A stretch of 64,000 nucleotides of DNA from Tropicimonas_B omnivorans (lineage in GTDB: Bacteria > Pseudomonadota > Alphaproteobacteria > Rhodobacterales > Rhodobacteraceae), in contig NZ_JAVRHL010000004.1 of assembly GCF_031846565.1 (NCBI RefSeq), forward strand, positions 124,001 through 188,000, read 5' to 3'. Each line of letters starts with the position of its first letter. The stretch's first letter is position 1. This document shows positions 1 to 8,275 of the stretch, piece after piece. The notes beneath the pieces are model-generated. The model searched no databases, was not told the origin of the DNA, and was given only the letters and a program-made list of their open reading frames with translations. Position numbers and translations under genes: made by a program.

Positions 1-338
1 AAGGGAGCGGGCCAGTCGAGCCCTGCTTGCCGCAAGAGGCCGGCGACCATCTTTGCGGTCTGTCGCAGGGAGAGTTTTACGTTGCCGAGGGCTCCGCCCA
101 GCCGGGGCTGAATTGCTTCCCCGGACCAATTTCGGGACGCCCTTCAATCCTGATCGACAGACAAAACTGGATCGCGGCATCGAAGAAAACCGGTGGCCTG
201 CCGGCGCGACCGTTGTGCGGCGCGAGCCATGTCATTGACGAACCAGATCAACATCTCACTGAGCTTGCGCAGCGCGGCATTGTTGGCGGCCAGTTCGTGG
301 TGCGGTAGCGGGTTGGCGTCGGCTTCGGCAAGACGCAC
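1..338 (-). pseudogene. Decayed IS5-family transposase, N-terminal part
   Basis: The minus strand encodes recognisable pieces of an IS5-type DDE transposase in three different frames. One piece (around 300-195) reads NNAALRKLSEMLIWF then VNDMARAA, like the family N-terminus YNxALxxRGSLxIWFDxxM. After a frameshift it continues as VFFDAAIQFCLSI (around 190-148). About 70 bp later, in another frame, come VKLSLRQTAKMVAGLLRQ and AGLDWPAP (around 85-5), the usual block after AIQxCLxIKxLF. No single frame spans it, so it is inactive. The rest of the element, including the catalytic domain, would lie left of the window. The stretch between the second and third pieces is longer than in intact members, suggesting an insertion or rearrangement. 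Confidence 0.6.
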
Positions 339-361
339 CGCTAACTTACCGGTTTCCGGCT

Positions 362-619
362 ATGAATTCTCACCGGCTCAGGTTCTGCAACGACGCCGGT
401 ATCACCCGCGACCTCGGCCTCTACGACGATCCGGACGCCTTCTACGCCGAACATCGTCAAATGTCCGGCGTCGGGCGCGGTGGTCTCTACCGCCATGCGA
501 TCCGACGCTGTATGAACGCCCGCGTCGCCAACATCCGTCGTGGGCGCGTGCCCTCCATCCTCGATGGCGGGCTCGACGCGCCGCCGGCAGATGCTGGTCC
601 ACGGGCGGGAGCGAGCTGA
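362..619 (+). CDS. Short ORF of unknown function upstream of the CDF exporter
   Basis: An 85-codon frame whose TGA overlaps the ATG of the metal exporter (TGATG), an arrangement typical of translational coupling. Third codon positions are fairly GC-rich, though less than in the neighbours, and the middle (CNDAGITRDLGLYDDPDAF) looks protein-like. No family is recognised and no good ribosome binding site precedes the first ATG. Its start lies beside insertion-sequence debris, so it could be the 3' remnant of a truncated gene or a chance frame. Low confidence that it is expressed. Confidence 0.2.
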   Translation: MNSHRLRFCNDAGITRDLGLYDDPDAFYAEHRQMSGVGRGGLYRHAIRRCMNARVANIRRGRVPSILDGGLDAPPADAGPRAGAS

Positions 620-1557
620 TGGGAATGGGACACGATCACGCACACGGGCATGCCGGCCATTCGCACGGCCCAAGCCTCTCGGCGAGCGATACGCCGCAGG
701 CGCGCCGGTCGAAGGAACGCGCGATCCTCATCGCCGCGGGCCTGACGGGCTGCTTCATGGGGGCGGAAGTCATCGGCGGGCTCATCTCCGGGTCGCTCGC
801 GCTTCTCGCCGATGCGGGCCACATGCTGACCGACTTCGCCTCTCTGCTCCTGGCCTGGTTCGCCTTCCGGCTGGCGCAGCGGCCGGCGGACTGGAAGCGG
901 ACCTATGGCTTCGACCGCTTCTCGGTGCTGGCCGCCTTCGTGAACGGACTGACGCTGTTTGCTGTCTCGGCGTGGATCCTCTTCGAGGCCGTTCAGCGCC
1001 TGCGCGATCCGCACGAGGTGCTGGGCGGGCTGATGCTCTGGGTCGCCGTGGGCGGGCTCGTGGTGAACGTCCTGTCCTTCTGGGTGCTCAGCCGCACCGA
1101 GGGCGACAACCTGAACGTCCGCGCCGCCGCGCTGCACGTGATGGGCGACCTCTTGGGCTCGGTCGCGGCGATTGCGGCCTCGCTGATCATCATCTGGACG
1201 GGCTGGACGCCGATCGACCCGATCCTGTCCGTGCTGGTCGCACTCCTCATCCTGCGCTCCGCCTGGGGGGTGGTGCGCGAGAGCGGGCACATCCTGCTCG
1301 AAGCCGCGCCCGCCGGCTTCGACGCCCGCGCCATCGCGGCCGACCTTGAGGCCACGCTGCCCGGCGTGGCTCGCGCCCACCACGTCCACGCCTGGTCAAT
1401 CACGCAGGAGCGTCCCATGGCCACGCTGGAGGTCGACCTCGCGCCCGGCGCGGTGGCGGACGATGTGCGCCGCGCCGTGAAGGGCCGCGTGCGCGAAACA
1501 ACCGGTATGGAGCATGTGACCGTCGAGGTGGCGGCAGGCGTTTCGCCAGGCGGGTGA
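619..1557 (+). CDS. Cation diffusion facilitator (CzcD/ZitB-type) metal exporter
   Basis: A 312-residue inner-membrane antiporter that exports divalent metal, probably Zn2+ (also Co2+ or Cd2+), in exchange for protons. The N-terminus is the His-rich cytosolic segment GHDHAHGHAGHSHG. Six membrane segments follow. Helix 2 carries the metal site HMLTD in LADAGHMLTD, and helix 5 carries the second site HVMGD. The C-terminal cytosolic domain (HVHAWSI, then alternating strands) is the usual dimerising CDF fold. The ATG at 619 is chosen because it begins the His-rich segment; the frame stays open upstream but that stretch resembles nothing. No metal-responsive regulator is adjacent. Metal specificity cannot be read from sequence alone. 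Confidence 0.9.
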   Translation: MGMGHDHAHGHAGHSHGPSLSASDTPQARRSKERAILIAAGLTGCFMGAEVIGGLISGSLALLADAGHMLTDFASLLLAWFAFRLAQRPADWKRTYGFDRFSVLAAFVNGLTLFAVSAWILFEAVQRLRDPHEVLGGLMLWVAVGGLVVNVLSFWVLSRTEGDNLNVRAAALHVMGDLLGSVAAIAASLIIIWTGWTPIDPILSVLVALLILRSAWGVVRESGHILLEAAPAGFDARAIAADLEATLPGVARAHHVHAWSITQERPMATLEVDLAPGAVADDVRRAVKGRVRETTGMEHVTVEVAAGVSPGG

Positions 1558-1565
1558 ACTGCCGT

Positions 1566-1590
1566 GTGCCCCCGAGGCGGGAGGGGGCAC
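1566..1590 (+). terminator. Hairpin after the CDF exporter
   Basis: A perfect 8-bp stem, GTGCCCCC (1566-1573) with GGGGGCAC (1583-1590) and a 9-nt loop, starts 9 bp after the exporter stop codon. No T-tract follows, so it is a weak or non-canonical intrinsic terminator, or an mRNA 3'-end stabiliser. It also sits in the 205-bp gap that separates the exporter from the convergent lsrG. Confidence 0.4.
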
Positions 1591-1762
1591 AGGAGCATAT
1601 CCGAAGAAACGGGACATTCGCACGAAGCGACGCGGAAGCCTGGTTTCTCAGGGCTGGTATTCTCTGGCCGGGCGGCAGCAGAACCTGTGGCACCGGGGCG
1701 CCCAGGAAACGCGGGACTGTTCCAAGGCTCTGCCGCTGGAGGGCGAATTCGGCGGCCTTTTT

Positions 1763-2071
1763 CTACGCCGCCGCATGATCCTGAATGAGCACGGGCGTGA
1801 AATAGGTCTTGCTCCGGCCGCCGAGCGTGATGGGGTCGATCATCTTTACGCAGGTCTGGTAGTGCTCCGTGGCGCGATGGTCCTCCAGGGCGGCATCGCT
1901 TTCGAAGATCTCGTAGACGAAGAAGTTGTTCTCGTCCTCCGGATCGTGGAGCAGGTCGAAGCGGATGTTGCCCGGCTCCTTTCGGGTTCCCTCGCAGTTC
2001 AGCGTGAAGGCTTCGAGAAAGGTCTCTCGCGTCCCCTCCTGCACCTTGATGTTGACGAGCTGGATCAGCAT
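1763..2071 (-). CDS. lsrG: Phospho-AI-2 isomerase LsrG
   Basis: A 102-residue antibiotic-biosynthesis-monooxygenase-fold protein, close to the length of E. coli LsrG. In the AI-2 pathway LsrG converts phosphorylated AI-2 (4-hydroxy-5-phosphonooxypentane-2,3-dione) to its 3-hydroxy-2,4-dione isomer before cleavage. The fold is recognised from the opening MLIQLVNIKV, the DPEDENNFFVYEIFES strand pair and the ATEHYQTC segment. It lies 30 bp downstream of lsrK in the same direction. That genomic position supports LsrG over a generic ABM monooxygenase. It is probably cotranscribed as the last gene of the leftward lsrR-lsrK-lsrG unit. Confidence 0.85.
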   Translation of the reverse strand: MLIQLVNIKVQEGTRETFLEAFTLNCEGTRKEPGNIRFDLLHDPEDENNFFVYEIFESDAALEDHRATEHYQTCVKMIDPITLGGRSKTYFTPVLIQDHAAA

Positions 2072-2101
2072 TCCGTTTTCCTTCTTCTGCAGGGTTGGGG
2101 C

Positions 2102-3637
2102 TCAGCCCAGAGTGCCGGGCGCGTGCCACATGGAAGTCGTCACACCGGCGCGGACGAGGTCGCGTTGCACGGCGTAGGCCCGGGCCCAGGCGTCGCCGGC
2201 CTCGTCGTAGAGGCCTCTCAGCGAGGTGTCGGGCGTGAATTCACGGTCGATCCTGGCCCAGGCTCCGCCGGCCTCGGCAAGCGAGGCGAACTGCCCCGCG
2301 CCCGTGGCGGCCGCGACCGCACAGCCCTGTGCCGTGGCCTCTGAGACCTTGGGGGTCGTGACCCGGAGGCCGGTCACATCGGCGAGGATCTGGGCCCAGT
2401 GCGCGGACCTGGCTGCGCCGCCGGCAAAGACCAGTCGCTCCGGGCGATGGCCCGAGAGGGCGAAGACGGCCTCGAGGTTGCGGTGCGAGACGATCGCGGC
2501 GTTTTCCTGCAGGGCCCGGAAGATCGCGGCGGGGCCGCCGAGCGCGGGGTCGATCGAGAGGTTGAGCAGCGAGGGCGCCGCGTGGAACCAGTCGCCGTAG
2601 CGCATGACGTCCGAGAAGACCGGGATGATCCCGTGCGCGCCCGGCGGGACGGCCTGCGACAGGGCTTCGAGCTCGGTGTAGCTGCGTCCGTTGCCGAAGC
2701 CGTCGCGGAACCACCGCATGACGGCGCCGGTAAAGAAGCTGATCGCCTCGGCCTGATTGAGGCCGGCGACCATGTGGGGATTGACGCGCAGGTTCATGGT
2801 CGGGTCGGTCAAGCCAAGAGGAACATTGACCACCTGCTGCCAGAAGGTGCCGCCCATCACGGCACAATCCCCCTCCTTCACGACGCCGAGCCCCAGGGCG
2901 CCCGTCTGGCAATCGCCGCCTCCGGCCACGGCAAGGGTGCCTTCGGGCAGACCGGTTTCGGAGGCCGCGCCCGAGGTGACCTTGCCGATGACGTCGCCGG
3001 TCTGGACGATGCGCGGGAAAAGATCGGTGGGCAGGCCCACGGTCTTGAGAGCTTCCGTCAGCGGCTCTCGCGTCGTGAGGTCCAAAAGGCCCGTGGTCCC
3101 ACCGTTCGAGGGTTCAAGCGTCAGTTCGCCGGAGAGCCGGTAGAGGATCCAGTCCGACAACATCGTCAGGCTCCGCGCCCGCTCCAGCGTCTCGGGGGCG
3201 TGGCGCTGCAACCAGATCAGGCGGGGCAGGGCGCCGAGGGCATAGGTCTGGCCGGACCGGGCGTAGATCTCGGCCTCGAGCTCGGGATGGCGCGCCCTGA
3301 GGTCGTGAACCTCGGCGCTGGCGCGGGCGTCGACGTTGGCGCAGGCCCAGATCTCGGCGCCGGTCTCGTCATGCAGGACGAAGGCTTCGCGCATCGCGGT
3401 GGCGCTGACAGCGCGTATCTCGGCGGGATCGACGCCGGCGGCCGCGATGACCTCCCGGCAGCAGCGCGCCAGCGTGGCCCAGTTGCCGGCCGTGTCGAAA
3501 TCCATCGAGCCGGGATAACGCGGGTCGGTGGCGTGCCACCATTCCTGGCCGGACGCCGCGATCTCGGCCCCCGTCTCGTCGAAGAGAACGGCGCGGCCGC
3601 TTCCGGTGCCTGCGTCGATGGCGAGGAAATAGGGCAT
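2102..3637 (-). CDS. lsrK: Autoinducer-2 kinase LsrK (FGGY family)
   Basis: A 511-residue FGGY-type carbohydrate kinase that phosphorylates AI-2 (DPD) in the cytoplasm, trapping it and producing the inducer that releases LsrR. The N-terminal phosphate-binding loop is FLAIDAGTGSGRAVLFD. The central GGGDCQTGALGLG and C-terminal FAGGAARSAHWAQ adenosine-binding motifs are intact. Length is slightly below E. coli LsrK (530). Only 3 bp separate it from the lsrR stop, so the two are almost certainly cotranscribed. The substrate is inferred mainly from the complete lsr neighbourhood, since FGGY kinases for other sugars share these motifs. Confidence 0.88.
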   Translation of the reverse strand: MPYFLAIDAGTGSGRAVLFDETGAEIAASGQEWWHATDPRYPGSMDFDTAGNWATLARCCREVIAAAGVDPAEIRAVSATAMREAFVLHDETGAEIWACANVDARASAEVHDLRARHPELEAEIYARSGQTYALGALPRLIWLQRHAPETLERARSLTMLSDWILYRLSGELTLEPSNGGTTGLLDLTTREPLTEALKTVGLPTDLFPRIVQTGDVIGKVTSGAASETGLPEGTLAVAGGGDCQTGALGLGVVKEGDCAVMGGTFWQQVVNVPLGLTDPTMNLRVNPHMVAGLNQAEAISFFTGAVMRWFRDGFGNGRSYTELEALSQAVPPGAHGIIPVFSDVMRYGDWFHAAPSLLNLSIDPALGGPAAIFRALQENAAIVSHRNLEAVFALSGHRPERLVFAGGAARSAHWAQILADVTGLRVTTPKVSEATAQGCAVAAATGAGQFASLAEAGGAWARIDREFTPDTSLRGLYDEAGDAWARAYAVQRDLVRAGVTTSMWHAPGTLG

Positions 3638-3640
3638 GGG

Positions 3641-4579
3641 TCAGATCTCCGTGGCATCCAGCAGCGCAAGCGCCGTGGGTTCGTCGGTTATCAGGATGTC
3701 GAGAATGTCGCCGCGGAGGGCCGACAGGATCGGACCGACCTTGGCCGGGCCGCCGGCTGCGCCGATCACCCTGTCCGTGTTTCGCAGCTGCTCCAGATCG
3801 ACCCCCACCACCCGGTCATGCAGCGGAATCGAGAGATCCTGACCCTGGCGGTCGTAGAAGCGGAAGAGGATATCGCCCCGCGCCCCGCTGCGGCGGAGCG
3901 GATCGACCTCTCCGGCCGGGATGTAGCCCTGGGTCACGACAGTCGCGGTTTCGCTCAGCCCGCCGATCCCGACGAGCTTGTAATCCGCCTCCAGCGCCCG
4001 GGCCATGAGGGTGGAGATCGAGGGTTCCTGCAGCAATGCCTGGGCCAGCTCCGGCGTCGATACGACGAGCGGCGCGGGCAGCACGTTGACGTTGCGGTTC
4101 CAGTTGGCCTCCCGCATGCCCTCGACATAGGTGCGCACTCCGCCCGTGAGGGAATAGAGGCCGATGCCGCGTTCCTGCGCGGTGTGGCCCAGCATCCTGA
4201 TCGAGTGGGCGACGGTCTCGCCCCAGCCGACGGACAGGGTTTCGCCGTGGGAGAGCTTCTGCATCAGGTACTGCGCGGCAGCCTGACCCAGCCGCAGGTT
4301 CACGTCGTCGATCGAGCTGTTCGGGATCACCCGGCAATCCGAGAGGCCGAACTGCCGCTTCATCAGTGTCTCGAGTTCGAGGCAGCCCTGCTGGCGGGAA
4401 TTGATCCGCACCTGGATCAGGCCCGAGGTGCGACCGGCGTCGAGAAGCCGGGAGACCTTGATGCGCGAGATGTTGAGAAGCTCGCCGACCTCGCTCTGCG
4501 TGAGGCCGTCGTTGTAATAGAGCCAGGCCACTCGCGCCAGGAGCGCGTCGTCGGTATCGGCCTGCATCTGCTCAGTCAT
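3641..4579 (-). CDS. lsrR: lsr operon repressor LsrR (SorC/DeoR type)
   Basis: A 312-residue transcriptional repressor, near the 317 of E. coli LsrR. An N-terminal helix-turn-helix (GLTQSEVGELLNISRIKVSR, about residues 24-43) precedes a sugar-phosphate-binding domain of the SorC family, with the characteristic LSVGWGETV and VGIGGL segments. Phospho-AI-2 binding is expected to relieve repression of the divergent lsrACDB genes and of this unit. The ATG at 4579 is preferred because GGAGG lies about 10 nt upstream; the frame continues open to 4708 across the promoter region. It is divergent from lsrA across 210 bp. Confidence 0.88.
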   Translation of the reverse strand: MTEQMQADTDDALLARVAWLYYNDGLTQSEVGELLNISRIKVSRLLDAGRTSGLIQVRINSRQQGCLELETLMKRQFGLSDCRVIPNSSIDDVNLRLGQAAAQYLMQKLSHGETLSVGWGETVAHSIRMLGHTAQERGIGLYSLTGGVRTYVEGMREANWNRNVNVLPAPLVVSTPELAQALLQEPSISTLMARALEADYKLVGIGGLSETATVVTQGYIPAGEVDPLRRSGARGDILFRFYDRQGQDLSIPLHDRVVGVDLEQLRNTDRVIGAAGGPAKVGPILSALRGDILDILITDEPTALALLDATEI

Positions 4580-4789
4580 CGCGCCGTCCTCCCACCGCGG
4601 TCTGCGGAAGATAAAATAGTTCTCCGCAAAACATATGAACAAGTCAACTCCCGCAGTGAACGAAACTTTACCGTCACATTTGCCAATCTTTCCGTTGACA
4701 GGCGCCAACTGTCCTGAACAGATGTTTGAAGCAAATGCAAATGAACGACCCCGGTCGAAGTTTGCTGTCTTGGGGCGTGGGGAGGCGTC
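4580..4789. promoter_or_regulatory. Divergent lsrR/lsrA control region
   Basis: A 210-bp AT-richer gap between divergent lsrR and lsrA. Two copies of TGAACA occur, at 4636-4641 and 4715-4720. The second is followed by TGTTTGA (723-729 of that kilobase), making an imperfect inverted repeat similar to the TGAACA/TGTTCA half-sites of enterobacterial LsrR operators. A TTGACA at 4695-4700 could be a -35 element for lsrA, but no good -10 follows at the ideal spacing. GGGAGG just before 4790 is the lsrA ribosome binding site. Binding by LsrR is inferred. Confidence 0.45.
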
Positions 4790-6265
4790 ATGAGCACCGT
4801 GCTTGCCGAACTGTCAGACGTGTCGAAGAGCTACGCCGGCATCCCCGTGCTGAAGGGCGTCGACTTCACCGTGCGTGCAGGCGAGATCCACGCGCTCCTC
4901 GGGGGCAACGGCGCGGGCAAGTCCACGCTCATGAAGATCCTCTCGGGCCTCGTTCAGGCGAGCGGCGGCGCTGTCCGGCTGGGCGGCGAGCCCCTTTCGC
5001 CGGCCACGCCCGCGCAGGCGCAGGCCATGGGCCTCTATCTGGTGCCGCAGGAAGCCCATATCTTTCCCAATCAGTCGGTGCTCCAGAACATCTGCATCGG
5101 CATGCCAAAGGCGGCGGGCGCCTATCGCCAGCGGGTCGAGGAGCTGATCGCCCAGCTGGGCGTCTCGCTCTCGCCCGACACCAAGGCCGCGACCCTGGAG
5201 ATCGCCGACCGCCAGATCGTTGAGATCATGCGCGGGCTGCTTCGCGAGGCGAAGGTGCTGATCCTGGATGAGCCGACCTCGGCCCTGACCCCGCATGAGG
5301 TCAGCACCCTGTTCGGGCACATGCGGGCCCTGCGCGCGGCGGGGCATGGGCTGGTCTTCATCTCGCACAAGCTGCACGAACTGAGGGCGGTTTCCGACAG
5401 GATCACGGTCCTGCGGGACGGCTATGTCGTCCTGGGCGAGGACATGGCGGCAAGCGCCGATCACGCGATCCTCGCCGCGATGAGTCCCGGCGTGACCGCC
5501 CTGGACGCGCGCGCAGGCAACCGGGAGATCACCGGCGCTCCGGTTCTGGAACTGGAGGGCCTCGGCGGAGAGGGCTTCGTCGACATTTCCCTCTCCCTGC
5601 GCGCAGGCGAGATCCTCGGCCTCACCGGGGTCGTCGGCGCGGGCCGGACAGAGCTTGCCGAGACGCTCGTCGGCCTGCGGCCCCGCAGCGGCGGACGGGT
5701 GACGCTCGCCGGGAGGGCCTTCACGGCCTCGGGTCCGCGAGAGGCGGTGCGCGCGGGCCTCGTCCATTTGTCCGAGGATCGCCAGCAATACGGGTTGTTC
5801 CTCGAGGCGCCGCTCTTCTGGAACACCTCCTCCTTCGTGTTCGGCGGCCTGCCGTTCCTGCTCCGGCCGGGGCGCGAGAAAACCCGCTTCGACGAGTACC
5901 GGGAGATGCTGGGGATCAAGTGCGCGGGGCCCGAACAGCCGGCCGGAAGCCTCTCCGGCGGCAACCAGCAGAAGGTCCTGATGGCGAAGTGCCTCGCGGC
6001 GGAGCCGAAGGTCCTGATCCTCGACGAGCCGACGCGCGGTGTGGACGTGGGCGCGCGCAACGACATCTACCGGATCATCGAGAGCCTGGCCGAGCGCGGT
6101 ACGGCGGTCCTGCTGATCTCCTCCGACTTCGACGAGGTGGTGCGCCTTTCGGACCGTATCGCGGTCATGGCGGGCGGGCATCTTGCCGGTGAACTGGCGG
6201 GAGGCGCGGCCACCGACGATGTCGCCGAACTGGCCTTCGAGGCGGGGGAGGCGGCCCATGCTTGA
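4790..6265 (+). CDS. lsrA: AI-2 import ABC ATPase LsrA
   Basis: A 491-residue tandem-domain sugar-type ATPase energising AI-2 uptake with LsrC, LsrD and LsrB. The first domain has Walker A GGNGAGKST (about residue 40) and Walker B LILDEPTSAL. Its signature region is the degenerate LEIADRQ typical of this family. The second domain has GVVGAGRTEL in place of a full Walker A, an intact SGGNQQK signature and LILDEPTRGVDVG. That asymmetry is usual for RbsA/LsrA proteins. The start follows GGGAGG. The stop overlaps the lsrC start by 8 bp, giving a coupled operon. Confidence 0.9.
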   Translation: MSTVLAELSDVSKSYAGIPVLKGVDFTVRAGEIHALLGGNGAGKSTLMKILSGLVQASGGAVRLGGEPLSPATPAQAQAMGLYLVPQEAHIFPNQSVLQNICIGMPKAAGAYRQRVEELIAQLGVSLSPDTKAATLEIADRQIVEIMRGLLREAKVLILDEPTSALTPHEVSTLFGHMRALRAAGHGLVFISHKLHELRAVSDRITVLRDGYVVLGEDMAASADHAILAAMSPGVTALDARAGNREITGAPVLELEGLGGEGFVDISLSLRAGEILGLTGVVGAGRTELAETLVGLRPRSGGRVTLAGRAFTASGPREAVRAGLVHLSEDRQQYGLFLEAPLFWNTSSFVFGGLPFLLRPGREKTRFDEYREMLGIKCAGPEQPAGSLSGGNQQKVLMAKCLAAEPKVLILDEPTRGVDVGARNDIYRIIESLAERGTAVLLISSDFDEVVRLSDRIAVMAGGHLAGELAGGAATDDVAELAFEAGEAAHA

Positions 6266-7268
6266 TCGCATTGCGCGGGACCGGGTGGCGACGCTCCTCG
6301 TCGTGACCATCGCGGTCTTCCTTCTCGTGGGCGCGGTCGCGCCCGGCTTCCTCTCGGCGCGCACCGCGACCAGCGTCTGGTCGAGCGGGCTGGTGCTGAT
6401 GCTGGTCGCTCTCGGGATCTTTCCGGTCATCCTGACGCGGAACATCGACGTCTCTGGCGGCTCCATCCTCGGCCTGTCCGCCGTGACGCTCGGGCTGATG
6501 CTGAATGCAGGCCATCCGCTCTGGTTCTCGCTCGGAGGCGCGCTCGGTGCGGGGATGCTCGCGGGCGCGGCAAACGGCGCCCTGGTGGCGGGTCTCGGCG
6601 TGCCGTCGATCGTGGCAACGCTGGGAACGCTCGGTCTCTTCCGCGGCGTGATGCTGATCGCCACGAATGGAGAATGGATCGAGGAGTTGCCCGAGGCGCT
6701 GAAGGCGCTCGGGGCGAAGTCGATCGGCGGTCTCTCGGTCATGGGGATCGTCACGGCCCTGGTGATCTGTCTCGTCTGGCTCTTCCTGCGCTCCCGCCGG
6801 GGCCGCTGGGTCATGGTGGTGGGCGACAACCGCGAGGCCGCGCGACACCTCGGCCTGCCGGTCAAGCGCGTCGTCTTCCTGAGCTTCGTCTGGGGCGGGG
6901 CCATGTATGCCCTGGCGGGCATCACCTTCGCGGCGCAGATCGGCTTCGTGCCGAACCAGGCCGGCTCCGGCATCGAGCTTCGGGCCATCGCGGCGCTGGT
7001 CCTGGGCGGGGTGAGCCTCCTCGGCGGCGTCGGAACCGTCGCCGGCACGGTGATCGGCGTCATCTTTTTCACGGCGATCGATACCTCGCTCGTCTTCCTG
7101 AAGATCCCGGCCTACTGGAACGACCTCATCGGCGGCGCGATGCTGCTGATCGTCCTGCTGATCGACGGACGGCTCCGCATCGCGCTCGAAGCGCGGGACC
7201 GCGCGGCGCGCTACCGCCGCTCCTCGCACAAGACCGATGCGGCCGAAGACCAAGGGGGTGCCGCATGA
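6258..7268 (+). CDS. lsrC: AI-2 ABC permease LsrC
   Basis: A 336-residue polytopic permease of the RbsC/LsrC family (E. coli LsrC has 342). It begins MLDRIARDRVATLL and shows about nine hydrophobic segments, with the family motif GGSILGLSAVTLG after helix 2 and NRNID-like RNIDVSGG. The ATG at 6258 lies inside the end of lsrA (CATGCTTGA), and its own stop overlaps the lsrD start. The genes are thus tightly coupled. Together with LsrD it forms the membrane channel for AI-2. The assignment as LsrC rather than LsrD rests on order and similarity. Confidence 0.87.
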   Translation: MLDRIARDRVATLLVVTIAVFLLVGAVAPGFLSARTATSVWSSGLVLMLVALGIFPVILTRNIDVSGGSILGLSAVTLGLMLNAGHPLWFSLGGALGAGMLAGAANGALVAGLGVPSIVATLGTLGLFRGVMLIATNGEWIEELPEALKALGAKSIGGLSVMGIVTALVICLVWLFLRSRRGRWVMVVGDNREAARHLGLPVKRVVFLSFVWGGAMYALAGITFAAQIGFVPNQAGSGIELRAIAALVLGGVSLLGGVGTVAGTVIGVIFFTAIDTSLVFLKIPAYWNDLIGGAMLLIVLLIDGRLRIALEARDRAARYRRSSHKTDAAEDQGGAA

Positions 7269-8245
7269 AACGGCTGTTGATGCGCTGGGAAGTCGTGCTT
7301 CTCCTGATCCTCGTGGCCGAGCTCGCGCTCTTCGGCGCGATCAATCCACGCTTCCTGCGCCCGTCCTCCCTTCTGTTCGGGACCTCGGACTTCGTGCAGG
7401 TCGGCATCGTCGCGGTGCCGCTGACGCTGGTGATCATCGCGGGCGGCATCGACGTGAGCTTCGGCTCGACGGTGGGCCTTGCCGCGATCACCTTCGGGAT
7501 CGCGAACTTCTTCGGGCTGCCCCTGCCGCTGGCACTTGCGGTGGGGTTCGGGACGGGGGCGCTGGCAGGGTGCCTGAACGCGACCATCATCCGGCTGACG
7601 CGGCTCCAGCCTCTGGTGGTGACGCTGGGCTCGCTCTACATGTTCGCCGGTGCGGCCACCGTGCTCTCTGGCGTCGTCGGGGCGAACGGCTACGAAGGGA
7701 TCGGCGGCTTCCCGGAGGCGTTCACAGGGCTCGGCTACGCCCGTATCCTGGGCCTGCCGATGCCGCTCTTCGTCTTCCTGTGCTTTGCGGCTCTTCTGCT
7801 GATCCTGCTGCACCTGACCCGCTTCGGCCGCCTCGTCTTCCAGATCGGACAGAACGAGAGCGCCGCCCGCCATTCGGGGATGCCGGTCTTCCGGGTCCAG
7901 CTGATCACCTATGTCCTCACGGGCCTTGCCGCCGCGCTCGCCGGGGTGCTGCTCTCCGCCTATTTCGGGTCGGCCCGGGTCGACCTGGGGAGCGCCACGC
8001 TTCTGCCGGCGATCACCGCGGCGGTGCTGGGCGGCGCCTCGATCTACGGCGGGCAGGGCTCGGTCCTCGGCACCATCATCGCGACGTTCATCATCGGCTA
8101 CCTGCAACAGGGCCTGCAGATGAGCGGCGTTCCCAGTCAGGTTTCCAGCGCGTTGTCCGGTGCGCTGCTGGTACTCGTTGTCGCGCTGCGTCACGGCACA
8201 GCGCTCTTGCGAGACTTCGTTCCGGTCCGTCCGCGCCGGGCCTGA
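7265..8245 (+). CDS. lsrD: AI-2 ABC permease LsrD
   Basis: A 326-residue permease (E. coli LsrD has 330), second half of the AI-2 channel. It starts MKRLLMRWEVVLLLIL, overlapping the lsrC stop by 4 bp (ATGA). It contains the conserved GGIDVSFGSTVGLAAI loop and ends with several hydrophobic helices and a basic tail. The lsrB gene follows after a 30-bp gap with its own strong GGAGGAG ribosome binding site. Family membership is clear; AI-2 specificity comes from the operon. Confidence 0.87.
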   Translation: MKRLLMRWEVVLLLILVAELALFGAINPRFLRPSSLLFGTSDFVQVGIVAVPLTLVIIAGGIDVSFGSTVGLAAITFGIANFFGLPLPLALAVGFGTGALAGCLNATIIRLTRLQPLVVTLGSLYMFAGAATVLSGVVGANGYEGIGGFPEAFTGLGYARILGLPMPLFVFLCFAALLLILLHLTRFGRLVFQIGQNESAARHSGMPVFRVQLITYVLTGLAAALAGVLLSAYFGSARVDLGSATLLPAITAAVLGGASIYGGQGSVLGTIIATFIIGYLQQGLQMSGVPSQVSSALSGALLVLVVALRHGTALLRDFVPVRPRRA

Positions 8246-8275
8246 CCCGGGCGCGTTTCAGTGGAGGAGAGAAAG

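Noticed and set aside
487..1389. Long minus-strand frame across the CDF exporter gene
   Set aside because: Its composition is repetitive in Arg, Gly, Asp and His and it mirrors a well-supported membrane transporter; an antisense shadow of GC-rich coding.
4814..7072. Minus-strand frame of about 750 codons opposite lsrA and lsrC
   Set aside because: Pro/Arg/Ala-rich with no domain, opposite two clear genes; an effect of high GC third positions.
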